DNA from: Ignavibacteriota bacterium
Lineage (GTDB): Bacteria; Bacteroidota; Ignavibacteria; UBA10030; SZUA-254
Reading direction: 5' to 3'
Assembly: GCA_016191715.1 (NCBI GenBank)
Contig: JACPVN010000485.1
Location: 1 to 7,744, forward strand
Length of the DNA stretch: 7,744 bases
The notes beneath the pieces were generated by a model. That model was not told the DNA's origin. It ran no database searches and saw only the letters and a list, made by a program, of their open reading frames with translations. Within the stretch, counting starts at the first letter, position 1; each line of letters opens with the position of its first letter. Below, piece after piece: positions 1 through 5,889 of this stretch. Position numbers and translations under genes: made by a program.

Positions 1-1
1 G

Positions 2-233
2 TGGAATCAATTAAAAAGGAATTATCTGACGGATGAAGAATTACAACTTCAGGACGTCCGATGCGCGGATCGGAAGTTTCTTCTTCACAGGAAAGGAGAA
101 AGAACATCGGGACAATGATGAGCAGTTTAATAAATATTGTGTGCATAAAGCAGTTCTCTCTCAGAATTATTCTTGGCTATCGTTGTTTACGTGGAAGAAA
201 TGTAGCACCCTTTCAAAAGAAAAACAAAGATAG
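2..233 (+). pseudogene. Possible decayed CsbD-like stress protein remnant, truncated by the window edge
   Basis: This is a tentative call. The frame starting at base 2 reads WNQLKRNYLTDEELQLQD before drifting and stopping at 116-118. The frame starting at base 33 continues with DARIGSFFFTGKEKEHRD and then NDEQFNKYC. Joined near base 55, these pieces resemble the pattern of Bacteroidota CsbD-family proteins (W-N-Q-L-K, then L-T-D-[DE]-[DE]-L, then D-E-L-I-G, T-G-K and R-D near the end), which are small general-stress proteins of about 60 residues. No single frame carries the whole pattern, so at least one indel would be needed, and the N-terminus lies outside the window. The resemblance is recalled, not searched, and may be chance. 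From 234 to 343 I see no gene; that stretch is AT-rich spacer. Confidence 0.25.
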
Positions 234-343
234 ATGAGTCTGCACTAAAAAGTGTATTACCGTTGAAATTATTTTGAAAACAGATAGTAATTGACTCCGA
301 ACTTGCGATGAGAATGCTTTTTAGATTCGACTCATAAATACAA

Positions 344-373
344 TACCCCGCACAGAAATTATTGTACGGGGTA
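344..373 (-). terminator. Intrinsic-terminator-like hairpin downstream of the T9SS-domain gene
   Basis: The arms TACCCCG (344-350) and CGGGGTA (367-373) are perfect reverse complements. The stem continues inward, after one C/A mismatch, with ACA (352-354) pairing TGT (363-365) around an 8-nt loop. It lies about 80 nt beyond the stop codon at 452. In the minus direction the stem is followed by ATTGTATTTAT, which is T-rich but not a clean U-tract. In the plus direction a short ATTTT follows. It could therefore serve both strands. Confidence 0.5.
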
Positions 374-400
374 AACAGATTTTCGGAAGAAGTATTCTCC

Positions 401-439
401 TGACCATAACATGTCGTGAGTAGTACTCACTCCCGGTCA
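401..439. repeat. Nested inverted repeat just downstream of the T9SS-domain gene
   Basis: TGACC (401-405) pairs with GGTCA (435-439). Inside lies the near-perfect palindrome GTGAGTA-G-TACTCAC (416-430). The realistic RNA form is GTGAG/CTCAC with a 5-nt loop. It begins about 13 nt after the stop codon at 452 in the minus direction. No T-tract follows, so it may protect the 3' end, act with the hairpin at 344-373, or be a DNA-binding palindrome. Confidence 0.35.
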
Positions 440-451
440 AGATATGTCAAG

Positions 452-3013
452 TTATTTTGCGAGTAACATTTTTTTCATGTCGGTAAACGTTCCTGCTTGT
501 CCCAAAGGGATGGCTTTCGCCACAAGACGATAGAAGTAAACACCACTTGGCAGTGACGTTGCGTCGAACTCGACCGATTTGTATCCTGCCTCTTGAAACT
601 CTTCTATAAGTGTTGCAACTTCTCTTCCGAGTGTATTGAACACACTCAGCTTCACGTGCATATCTTCCGATAACTGATAACGGATAACCGTTAACGGGTT
701 GAACGGATTGGGAAAGCAATCATGTAACGCGGTGGTGCGTGGTAATTCTTCCGGCTCATTTGCTCTTCCGATTTTGAAATCAAGCGCTGTATAATATTGT
801 CTCGTGTTCGAGGGCGAAGACGTTTGTCCCGACGAGTTCACCGCGACAACGTGGTACGTGACCTGATTATCCGCAATGAGTTTGTTGACGACAATAATCG
901 TCAGGTCGGTATCGGAAAGTTGTGTTCCTTCGTATAGTAATTCGGGAGTAAGCGGTCCGGAACAGGTGAATGGATACGGACAGAGAGTTCGGTATACCCT
1001 GTATGCAACCGCGCCGGAAACAGATGTCCATGAAAGTTTGGGGTGAACTGTCCCGTTGATAGTTACCGTTGTGCCGGTGAGTGTCGGTGCGGGTAACGCG
1101 GCGACAGTTGTGAACGAGCGTACCGGAGAATAGACACCATCGCCAAGAGAATTTGTTGCCCGGACTTTCCACCAATACGAAGTATTGTTCGTTAATGATG
1201 AATCGGCGTATGAAGCGCCGGAAATGCCTTGATGCGTGACGAGACCGGTCGTGAAATTCTGGTCGGTCGCAATTTGAAGAGTATAACTTTGCGCACATGA
1301 AACAACATTCCAGGTGAAGGTGACGGGAAGAGAAATGTTCGAACTTCCTTGTGCCGGAGAAACGAGCGTTGGTGTATCAACCGGGACTGTCGTTGTCGTG
1401 AACGACCACGGCTCCGATAATATCCATGATGACTCCGTTTTACCCATTACCAACCAATAATATGTTGTGCATCCTGTTAGATTTGAAACAGTATATGTTG
1501 TGTCAGACAATATTGGAGAAGTATGAAAATCCGACTCGAACAATGGGTCGCCAGACCATCGTACTCTGAACGAATCGGAGTGAATGACATTGTTACTCCA
1601 TTGTAACGTTACAGTCGTTCCGATTCCTGCCGCGCTGTCCGATGGCGAGAGAAGAATCGGGGGAGGTGGAAATGATGGAGGAAAAATGGATGTGGAAAGA
1701 TGAAGATAGTTGGAGTTACAGTTCTCTTTTGAAAGTAAAATAATCGTACCGCTTTGACTGACATTTATCCAGTACCCTCGACCCGGACGCAGAATTGTTG
1801 GTTGGACATATCCGTTACTACCTAATTCCCAAATGCTAATTATTATACTATCAGGGATGGTTCTGATTTTACAAACTTCCAATGACTCGCTTATTGTGCC
1901 AATAAGTCTCCAACCGAAAGGAACAGTAAGAGAATCAGGAAGAACTTTTTTTGCGCCTGTGAATGAAATAGTTTTTGGTTCAGCATACTTGATGAAATAT
2001 CCTCTTCCGAAACTAACACTATCTTCAATAATGTAGTGTATTCCTTCATGCGTAAATGCCGGTGTGATAGAGCCGGGAAAAACAGAATCTTTTTCATGAT
2101 TACTGAGATACAGAGGTACACTCAGTAAATTCCAACCCGTTGTGGTTTGTACTTGTGCGGATGTTTCGACTGCGCGGTACATTGCTTTCACTACAGCAAT
2201 ACCGGATCGGAATATAACAGCGGCTTCATTATATCCCATCTCGTGAGTGCTAGCAGGCACAATATCTGCATTTGTTCCTATCCAACTGTCGAACACGCAC
2301 TCGAAGCCACCAATGACTTGTATTGATTCAGCACGAACAGAGTAGTATGGCGGGGTTAAAGCAGGAGGAAAACCACCTTGATCCAAGAATACACCTCTGT
2401 AAACATCGGAACCGTAAGACGTATATAAATCAGGATAAAAAGGAGATGATCGTTGCTTGAAAATTGCATTCATATCACGATTGCATTGTTCAAAATTTAA
2501 ATCATTCAATAAGGTAGAATCTAAAAGCCATGGATCTTTAAATTCTATGTCACCCCCCTTAGCAAATGTTAAACCGATGATTTCATTTTCTATTTTTACA
2601 TTGATAGTTGTCTCAAACATTCTGGATTGAAATTTCATGGATGTGGAATCAATGATTGTATTCATTAACCGTTCAACATTTATCTCGTTCCAATCGTGAA
2701 ATTTGTAATATTTATTATTAGTATGTTTATATTCATTTGTATCTGAAAGGAAGGATTCACCGAACCCCGGAGAAACTAATAATACTTTTGGTGGATGAAT
2801 TGTGTCCAAGCCAGGACCATCAGGATTTGCGCGCCATATTAGACCGACCGAGGGAGCGTCTTCATCTCGTAACATACTCCCTTGATATATCTCTGCTGTC
2901 TGGTCAATCGTAATAAATGTTTTATTTACCTCAGACCAAAATTCAGGATTGCTAAAACTAGTACCTTTATTTGTCCACGGAGTTACCCGTACATCCATAA
3001 TTATGTACTCCAA
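452..3013 (-). CDS. C-terminal part of a frameshifted T9SS-secreted protease: FN3 domains and type A sorting domain
   Basis: This 853-residue ORF is the distal part of the protease gene at 2967-4049, not an independent gene. It has no signal peptide, and its first residues are an out-of-frame reading of protease codons. Residues 15-26 (NKGTSFSNPEFW) are the natural end of the trypsin fold. Residues ~35-285 form an uncharacterised region ending in a beta-rich stretch (VFDSWIGTNAD, 240-250). Residues 293-426 hold two related modules, GWNLLSVPL...GRGYFIKY and GWRLIGTISE...GRGYWINVSQ, of a kind common in secreted Ignavibacteria proteins. A proline-rich linker (445-452) leads to three FN3-like domains (~452-540, 547-636, 640-740). 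Residues ~760-853 are a T9SS type A sorting domain, with FPNPFNP (767-773), LPSGVYFYRL (821-830) and a basic end KKMLLAK. That domain should direct export through the outer membrane and be cleaved on secretion. VAKAIPLGQAG (831-841) looks like an extra loop in it. The 47-nt overlap with the upstream ORF is a product of the frameshift. Confidence 0.85.
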   Translation of the reverse strand: MEYIIMDVRVTPWTNKGTSFSNPEFWSEVNKTFITIDQTAEIYQGSMLRDEDAPSVGLIWRANPDGPGLDTIHPPKVLLVSPGFGESFLSDTNEYKHTNNKYYKFHDWNEINVERLMNTIIDSTSMKFQSRMFETTINVKIENEIIGLTFAKGGDIEFKDPWLLDSTLLNDLNFEQCNRDMNAIFKQRSSPFYPDLYTSYGSDVYRGVFLDQGGFPPALTPPYYSVRAESIQVIGGFECVFDSWIGTNADIVPASTHEMGYNEAAVIFRSGIAVVKAMYRAVETSAQVQTTTGWNLLSVPLYLSNHEKDSVFPGSITPAFTHEGIHYIIEDSVSFGRGYFIKYAEPKTISFTGAKKVLPDSLTVPFGWRLIGTISESLEVCKIRTIPDSIIISIWELGSNGYVQPTILRPGRGYWINVSQSGTIILLSKENCNSNYLHLSTSIFPPSFPPPPILLSPSDSAAGIGTTVTLQWSNNVIHSDSFRVRWSGDPLFESDFHTSPILSDTTYTVSNLTGCTTYYWLVMGKTESSWILSEPWSFTTTTVPVDTPTLVSPAQGSSNISLPVTFTWNVVSCAQSYTLQIATDQNFTTGLVTHQGISGASYADSSLTNNTSYWWKVRATNSLGDGVYSPVRSFTTVAALPAPTLTGTTVTINGTVHPKLSWTSVSGAVAYRVYRTLCPYPFTCSGPLTPELLYEGTQLSDTDLTIIVVNKLIADNQVTYHVVAVNSSGQTSSPSNTRQYYTALDFKIGRANEPEELPRTTALHDCFPNPFNPLTVIRYQLSEDMHVKLSVFNTLGREVATLIEEFQEAGYKSVEFDATSLPSGVYFYRLVAKAIPLGQAGTFTDMKKMLLAK
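2966..2972 (-). other. Frameshift point joining the protease and FN3/T9SS ORFs
   Basis: On the minus strand the protease frame reads GTG GAC AAA TAA. With one A of the AAA at 2972-2970 removed, it reads GTG GAC AAT AAA GGT ACT, encoding VDNKGT and continuing into FSNPEFW. The joined ORF spans 4049 to 452 and encodes 1198 residues without a stop. Ordinary trypsin-like secreted proteases continue past G-V-H-N-Y-G into a final G-T-[SA]-F/I-type strand and helix, which is what the downstream frame supplies. The cause may be an indel error, a real mutation, or +1 recoding at the stop codon (AAA-T-AAA). Confidence 0.85.
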
Positions 3014-4049
3014 TTACGGTATTGGTATCTGTCGAACTTACAACAGGTCCGCCGGACATCCCGGGTTCAGTATAAGCGTGATACTGCAATCGCCATCCCG
3101 GGTTTCCATATCGCTCACCCTTAGATGTGCGTTGAAATCCTTTGAGCGTATTATCAATAATGTAATTATCAAATCCATAACATCCATATCCAGTTACATT
3201 AACGGTATCGGGAAATGTTCTCTCTATACCGTAAGATGCACCTTGTGCTAAGAAGGGTATTCTATTCTGTGTTGAAAAAGTAGTAAAAACACACCAGTCA
3301 TTTCCTTCTTCGTTAGGAAACGATTTACTTTTGTCCTGTAGCCTATATTGATCAATTGCAAGAGAATGAAGCAGTGTCCCATCATCGGGATCTGACAGGG
3401 GAACATTAAACTCAACAATAAAGTCACCATCAAGGGCATCATATACATGTCCCGCAGTAACGAGGTCACCGCCTGAAATAATAAAAGCGGTCCCCCAACC
3501 TGTTTGTGCTAGTGAATCATGTAAGACAGCAATTCCCACTACCCTTCCTACACGTGGATTATTTCTTGGAGTAAATAAATTGATATCACCGCATCCTTCG
3601 TCGCAATTACTTCCAACGGCATCACCAAGTGCTGCTTTATCAATTTCAAAATGTATATTTGAATCAGTAGCCGCAACAAATAGTTTTATATGAAGTGAAT
3701 CTCCGTTAAAAAATGCACTTGCGTTTTTCCACTCATTTAATGTTCGTGCATTTATGTATTGAATCGAATTATCTTCTAGTGAAATAATTTCAATATAACT
3801 TCCATCGCCAAGTGTCGTATTCGTAAAATGAAGTTGTATCCACTGTGCGCCGGTAAAAGGTTGTACAGAGGAATATGCTTCATGCCACGACGTACCGTTT
3901 CCGTTATATGTACCAGATGATACAGACAAGGATTGAATATGTGACGGTGTGTTTCCTATGTCTCCGTACGCTCTGATGTTGAGAAGAATCAACAGAGTAA
4001 GGAACAAAACAAGAGTAAAGTTATTATATTTTTTTGTTATACGTTTCAT
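2967..4049 (-). CDS. Secreted trypsin-like serine protease, N-terminal part (frameshifted)
   Basis: This ORF encodes 360 residues and probably the first 30% of a 1198-residue secreted protease. Residues 1-29 are a Sec signal peptide: basic MKRITKK, a Leu/Ile-rich core, and a likely cut after AYG. Residues ~40-137 form a beta-sandwich-like domain (WIQLHFTNTTLGDGSYIEI, then FFNGDSLHIKLFVAA), an arrangement I recall in front of the protease domain of other secreted bacterial trypsin-like enzymes. The S1 protease domain runs from about 155 to the end. The catalytic triad is visible: His201 in TAGHV, Asp251 in GNDW, Ser332 in PGMSGGPVV. Several Cys residues (149, 153, 253, 290, 353) could form disulfides. 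The fold lacks its last strand because of the frameshift at 2966-2972. If translation really stops at 2967, the product loses the FN3 and sorting domains and could not use T9SS. Only a weak GAAAGA lies before the ATG. Confidence 0.85.
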   Translation of the reverse strand: MKRITKKYNNFTLVLFLTLLILLNIRAYGDIGNTPSHIQSLSVSSGTYNGNGTSWHEAYSSVQPFTGAQWIQLHFTNTTLGDGSYIEIISLEDNSIQYINARTLNEWKNASAFFNGDSLHIKLFVAATDSNIHFEIDKAALGDAVGSNCDEGCGDINLFTPRNNPRVGRVVGIAVLHDSLAQTGWGTAFIISGGDLVTAGHVYDALDGDFIVEFNVPLSDPDDGTLLHSLAIDQYRLQDKSKSFPNEEGNDWCVFTTFSTQNRIPFLAQGASYGIERTFPDTVNVTGYGCYGFDNYIIDNTLKGFQRTSKGERYGNPGWRLQYHAYTEPGMSGGPVVSSTDTNTVIGVHNYGCTGNSVDK

Positions 4050-4075
4050 AATCGTATTCTTTCAATTGTTGTTGT

Positions 4076-4125
4076 AAAAAAAAATGAATTTGCGTACTAT
4101 TGTGGTGCAGGCACAAAAGCGCAAA
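4076..4125 (-). terminator. Terminator-like hairpin with nine T, 27 nt before the protease start
   Basis: On the minus strand TTTGCG (4125-4120) pairs with CGCAAA (4094-4089). Inside it, TTGTG (4116-4112) pairs with CACAA (4104-4100) around a 7-nt loop. Only TTCA separates the stem from nine consecutive T (4084-4076). This is the best intrinsic-terminator match in the window. It could end transcription of the lipoprotein gene at 4248-5576, or attenuate transcription into the protease. Only 27 nt remain to the protease ATG, and I see no TTTG/TAnnTTTG promoter there. Confidence 0.6.
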
Positions 4126-4176
4126 CCCAATAGAGCGATATGCTGTGTTGGAATAATAGTACAGGCTTTCGTGCTT
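4109..4176 (-). promoter_or_regulatory. Alternative pairing that would disrupt the 4076-4125 terminator
   Basis: On the minus strand, the segment at 4176-4165 (containing GCACGAAAGC) pairs with GCTTTTGTGC at 4120-4111, extended by two pairs to 4109, giving about 12 bp with wobble pairs across a 44-nt loop. The 4120-4111 segment is part of the 5' arm of the terminator hairpin, so the two structures exclude each other. This is the geometry of an antiterminator/terminator switch. I recognise no known riboswitch or protein-binding leader, so the regulatory role is inference from pairing alone. Confidence 0.3.
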
Positions 4177-4185
4177 CGTAATTTG

Positions 4186-4218
4186 TCCCGCTGCTATGTT
4201 CGTATCATAGTAGCGGGA
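4186..4218 (-). terminator. Strong 12-13-bp hairpin after the 454-codon lipoprotein ORF
   Basis: CCCGCTGCTATG (4187-4198) pairs with CATAGTAGCGGG (4206-4217), with one wobble position, around the loop TTCGTAT. T4186/A4218 extends the stem. It begins about 30 nt after the stop codon at 4248. The minus-strand downstream side is ACAAATTACG, which is not a U-tract. The plus-strand side (ATTATTTAT) is richer in T. It could stabilise an mRNA 3' end or terminate plus-strand transcripts. Confidence 0.5.
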
Positions 4219-4247
4219 TTATTTATGCCATATCATACATCCTCCTT
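4219..4247 (-). promoter_or_regulatory. Consensus Shine-Dalgarno and tiny leader ORF overlapping the lipoprotein stop
   Basis: Directly at the lipoprotein stop codon the minus strand reads TGAAAGGAGG, containing a complete AAAGGAGG ribosome-binding core. After ATGT comes ATG ATA TGG CAT AAA TAA (4236-4219), a five-codon ORF MIWHK. An overlapping ATG at 4240 gives MYDMA. Both end just before the hairpin at 4186-4218. None of the large genes here has so strong a Shine-Dalgarno. The ORF may be a leader peptide, or the motif may be chance. Confidence 0.2.
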
Positions 4248-5576
4248 TCATCGTCTTATCCCTCTGGCAATAATGGCTTTGCCATTATTGTCACCAACGG
4301 CAACTACCAAATTCTTCTGTATTGCAACACTTCGATAGGTTCCATTATTCCGTGTCTGTGAATAAAAACTTTTCCATGTCTGTCCATTGAAATGCCCCAT
4401 GTCTCCGTAGTCACCTGTTATCACGATATCATTTATTCCATTCCCCCGTATAGATTCTGTGTAAAAGGGAAATGTTGTAATGCTCGCGACCTTGCGCCAC
4501 GGTATGTTCCTTTTAGGATTAAAGTGTTTCCAAATTCCACTTCCTGCGATATAGTAATTTCTTTCTCCAGTGAACCATACACTGACAAAAGTTCGAGGTC
4601 CGCTATCGGGTAATGCGGTAACTGATTCTCCAATAATTTTTAAAAGGCGTTTCCCTTGCCCTGTGTATTTATCAGAGGCAACGGCGAGAAGTTCCATCTC
4701 ACCTGTTTTCGGGTTCTTCGCTCCCCAAATGTCTTGTATATCAAGGGTAATTCCACTATTTATCTTTTTCCACTCAGTTCCATTATAGTGTGCTATAGCA
4801 CCATTTCTACCTACGATGTATAGATACTCACTCGACGCTCCCCACATTTTACTAACGTATCCATTAAATACATTTGCGGATAAATCATATAGTTCCCATT
4901 GTGTTCCATTCCAATGCATTGGCTGGTTTGATGCAACCCAAAAATTATTTTCATTGAAATAAATAATAGCGGTTAACTTTGAATAATATTCATTGTTTTG
5001 ATATTTATATAGTACGCGACGAAACTTCCATTTAGTTCCATTCCATTTTGCAAAATTGTATACACTATCACCAATATCATTTTCCCCCACCGCATACGCA
5101 CATGTATCATTAATTATTGCAACATCATATAAAATACTGGATGGCCACTCACCCAGCGTATCAAACGTCCATGTAAAGTTGTGGCTCGTTGTATCCATCG
5201 TCGTCAACTGTAAAGGAGTGGTGGAGTCGGTGGGAGTATTGTTTGTAAGTTTGTACGCTTTGTATATGTACGTTTTCTTTGGTAAGAGTTGTTCGCTTAC
5301 TACAAGTGTTTCCCGTGTAGTTACATTTGCAGTCAGTACAACCGTTGTATCATGTTTCAATATAATGTCGCCAAGCGCTGTGCTATCTATGCTTTCAATT
5401 TTCAGCCATGCTTCCGTTACGCCTACATCATCAACCGTAATGGCAAGTGTCGGTACATGTGGAGGGATAATAATTTTCAGTTCTTCCTCTTCACAGTAGA
5501 AGGACATGAGAGCAAGAAGAAAAAGCAATACCATCGTGGGTCGAATTGTTCCTTCGACAAAATCAAGTCGCCTCAT
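4248..5576 (-). CDS. FN3 plus beta-propeller-like surface lipoprotein
   Basis: I chose the ATG at 5576 (442 residues, starting MRRLDF) because AAGGGA lies 9 nt before it and it gives a 28-residue signal peptide. The ORF extends in frame to an ATG at 5612 (454 residues), preceded by AAGGTG; ATG 5582 is also possible. From the 5576 start, a hydrophobic core (MVLLFLLALMSFY) ends at Cys28, followed by EEEE. The Tyr before the Cys is a poor lipobox residue, but an acidic run after Cys fits Bacteroidota surface-lipoprotein export signals. One FN3-like domain follows (about 43-127). The rest has propeller-like repeats in which a W-N-G-T-x-W turn follows a V-G or A-S strand (YVSKMWGASSEYLYIVGRNG, then HYNGTEWKKI). 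No catalytic motif is visible; binding or adhesion is a guess. It is a clear paralogue of the gene at 5890-7521: both have DTTSHN[FI]TW before the propeller and end in a similar repeat. Confidence 0.8.
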   Translation of the reverse strand: MRRLDFVEGTIRPTMVLLFLLALMSFYCEEEELKIIIPPHVPTLAITVDDVGVTEAWLKIESIDSTALGDIILKHDTTVVLTANVTTRETLVVSEQLLPKKTYIYKAYKLTNNTPTDSTTPLQLTTMDTTSHNFTWTFDTLGEWPSSILYDVAIINDTCAYAVGENDIGDSVYNFAKWNGTKWKFRRVLYKYQNNEYYSKLTAIIYFNENNFWVASNQPMHWNGTQWELYDLSANVFNGYVSKMWGASSEYLYIVGRNGAIAHYNGTEWKKINSGITLDIQDIWGAKNPKTGEMELLAVASDKYTGQGKRLLKIIGESVTALPDSGPRTFVSVWFTGERNYYIAGSGIWKHFNPKRNIPWRKVASITTFPFYTESIRGNGINDIVITGDYGDMGHFNGQTWKSFYSQTRNNGTYRSVAIQKNLVVAVGDNNGKAIIARGIRR

Positions 5577-5585
5577 GTTCATAGA

Positions 5586-5591
5586 TCCCTT
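5586..5591 (-). promoter_or_regulatory. Ribosome binding site supporting the 5576 start
   Basis: AAGGGA on the minus strand sits 9 nt before ATG 5576 and 3 nt before ATG 5582. It favours the 5576 start over the in-frame ATG at 5612, whose own upstream AAGGTG is a weaker alternative. Confidence 0.4.
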
Positions 5592-5642
5592 GGTGCAATT
5601 ACTGTTATACATTGTACACCTTTTTGGTTATGGATTCTATCG

Positions 5643-5674
5643 TAAACATACGGACTGCATAGCACATTATCAAT
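5643..5674 (-). promoter_or_regulatory. Weak Bacteroidota-type promoter candidate for the 4248-5576 gene
   Basis: On the minus strand ATTG (5674-5671) is followed after 20 nt by TATGTTTA (5650-5643). This differs from the TTTG and TAnnTTTG consensus at one base in each element. It would start transcription near 5636, close to the two candidate start codons. The match is imperfect and could be chance in AT-rich sequence. Confidence 0.3.
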
Positions 5675-5707
5675 TTTAGTTTTCTGCATTGTTCATATTT
5701 CGTTCAT

Positions 5708-5766
5708 GACGCAGAGCGTCCGCTTATTTCATTCCCACGCGCTGATAAATGATAGGAGCGTGGGAA
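5708..5766. repeat. Composite palindromic element (GACGC/GCGTC and TTCCCACGC/GCGTGGGAA)
   Basis: Two palindromes sit side by side in the spacer between the two lipoprotein genes. GACGC-AGA-GCGTC (5708-5720) is a tight hairpin. TTCCCACGC (5732-5740) and GCGTGGGAA (5758-5766) are perfect 9-bp arms around a 17-nt loop, and the second arm is followed by CGAG. The combination of GACGCAGAGCGTC with ATTCCCACGC...GAGCGTGGGAACGAG resembles dispersed palindromic repeats I recall from many environmental bacterial genomes. It is locally GC-richer than its surroundings, which fits an inserted small element. No transposase is present. Confidence 0.5.
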
Positions 5767-5837
5767 CGAGTGCAAACAAAAATGACAAGTATGCAAGTAT
5801 TTACATGTAGAAACAACCACTATTGTTTGTTGTATCT

Positions 5838-5866
5838 CTGCTCTGATGGTACGAACATCAGAGCAG
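5838..5866. terminator. Perfect 11-bp hairpin beyond the 543-residue lipoprotein gene
   Basis: CTGCTCTGATG (5838-5848) and CATCAGAGCAG (5856-5866) are perfect reverse complements around the loop GTACGAA. It lies 24 nt past the stop codon at 5890 in the minus direction. The T-tract (GTTTTTATG) is on the plus-strand side, and the minus-strand side reads AGATACAAC. Read strictly, it is a plus-strand intrinsic terminator; for the minus-strand gene it may only cap the 3' end. Confidence 0.55.
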
Positions 5867-5889
5867 GTTTTTATGTTAAACACTCTTTA

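Noticed and set aside
447..2121. Several other minus-strand reading frames of 60-145 codons within the FN3/T9SS gene
   Set aside because: They lie inside the 452-3013 gene in other frames, have low-complexity Arg/Ser-rich translations, and show no domain or start signals.
2882..3251. Plus-strand reading frames of 80 and 100 codons across the frameshift region
   Set aside because: They are antisense to the protease domain, whose motifs are clear. Their translations show no recognisable features.
4084..4338. 84-codon plus-strand reading frame in the spacer before the protease
   Set aside because: It covers the hairpins and then runs antisense into the lipoprotein gene. It has no ribosome binding site or recognisable domain; the poly-A just before it is the complement of the terminator T-run.
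5056..5645. Plus-strand reading frames of 147 and 118 codons antisense to the lipoprotein
   Set aside because: The hydrophobic and Ser/Val-rich translations are what the complement of an FN3/signal-peptide region produces. The minus-strand frame has a signal peptide, FN3 and a paralogue.
5811..5828. AAACAA...TTGTTT inverted repeat near the 543-residue gene's end
   Set aside because: Six AT-rich base pairs with no conserved context are expected by chance.
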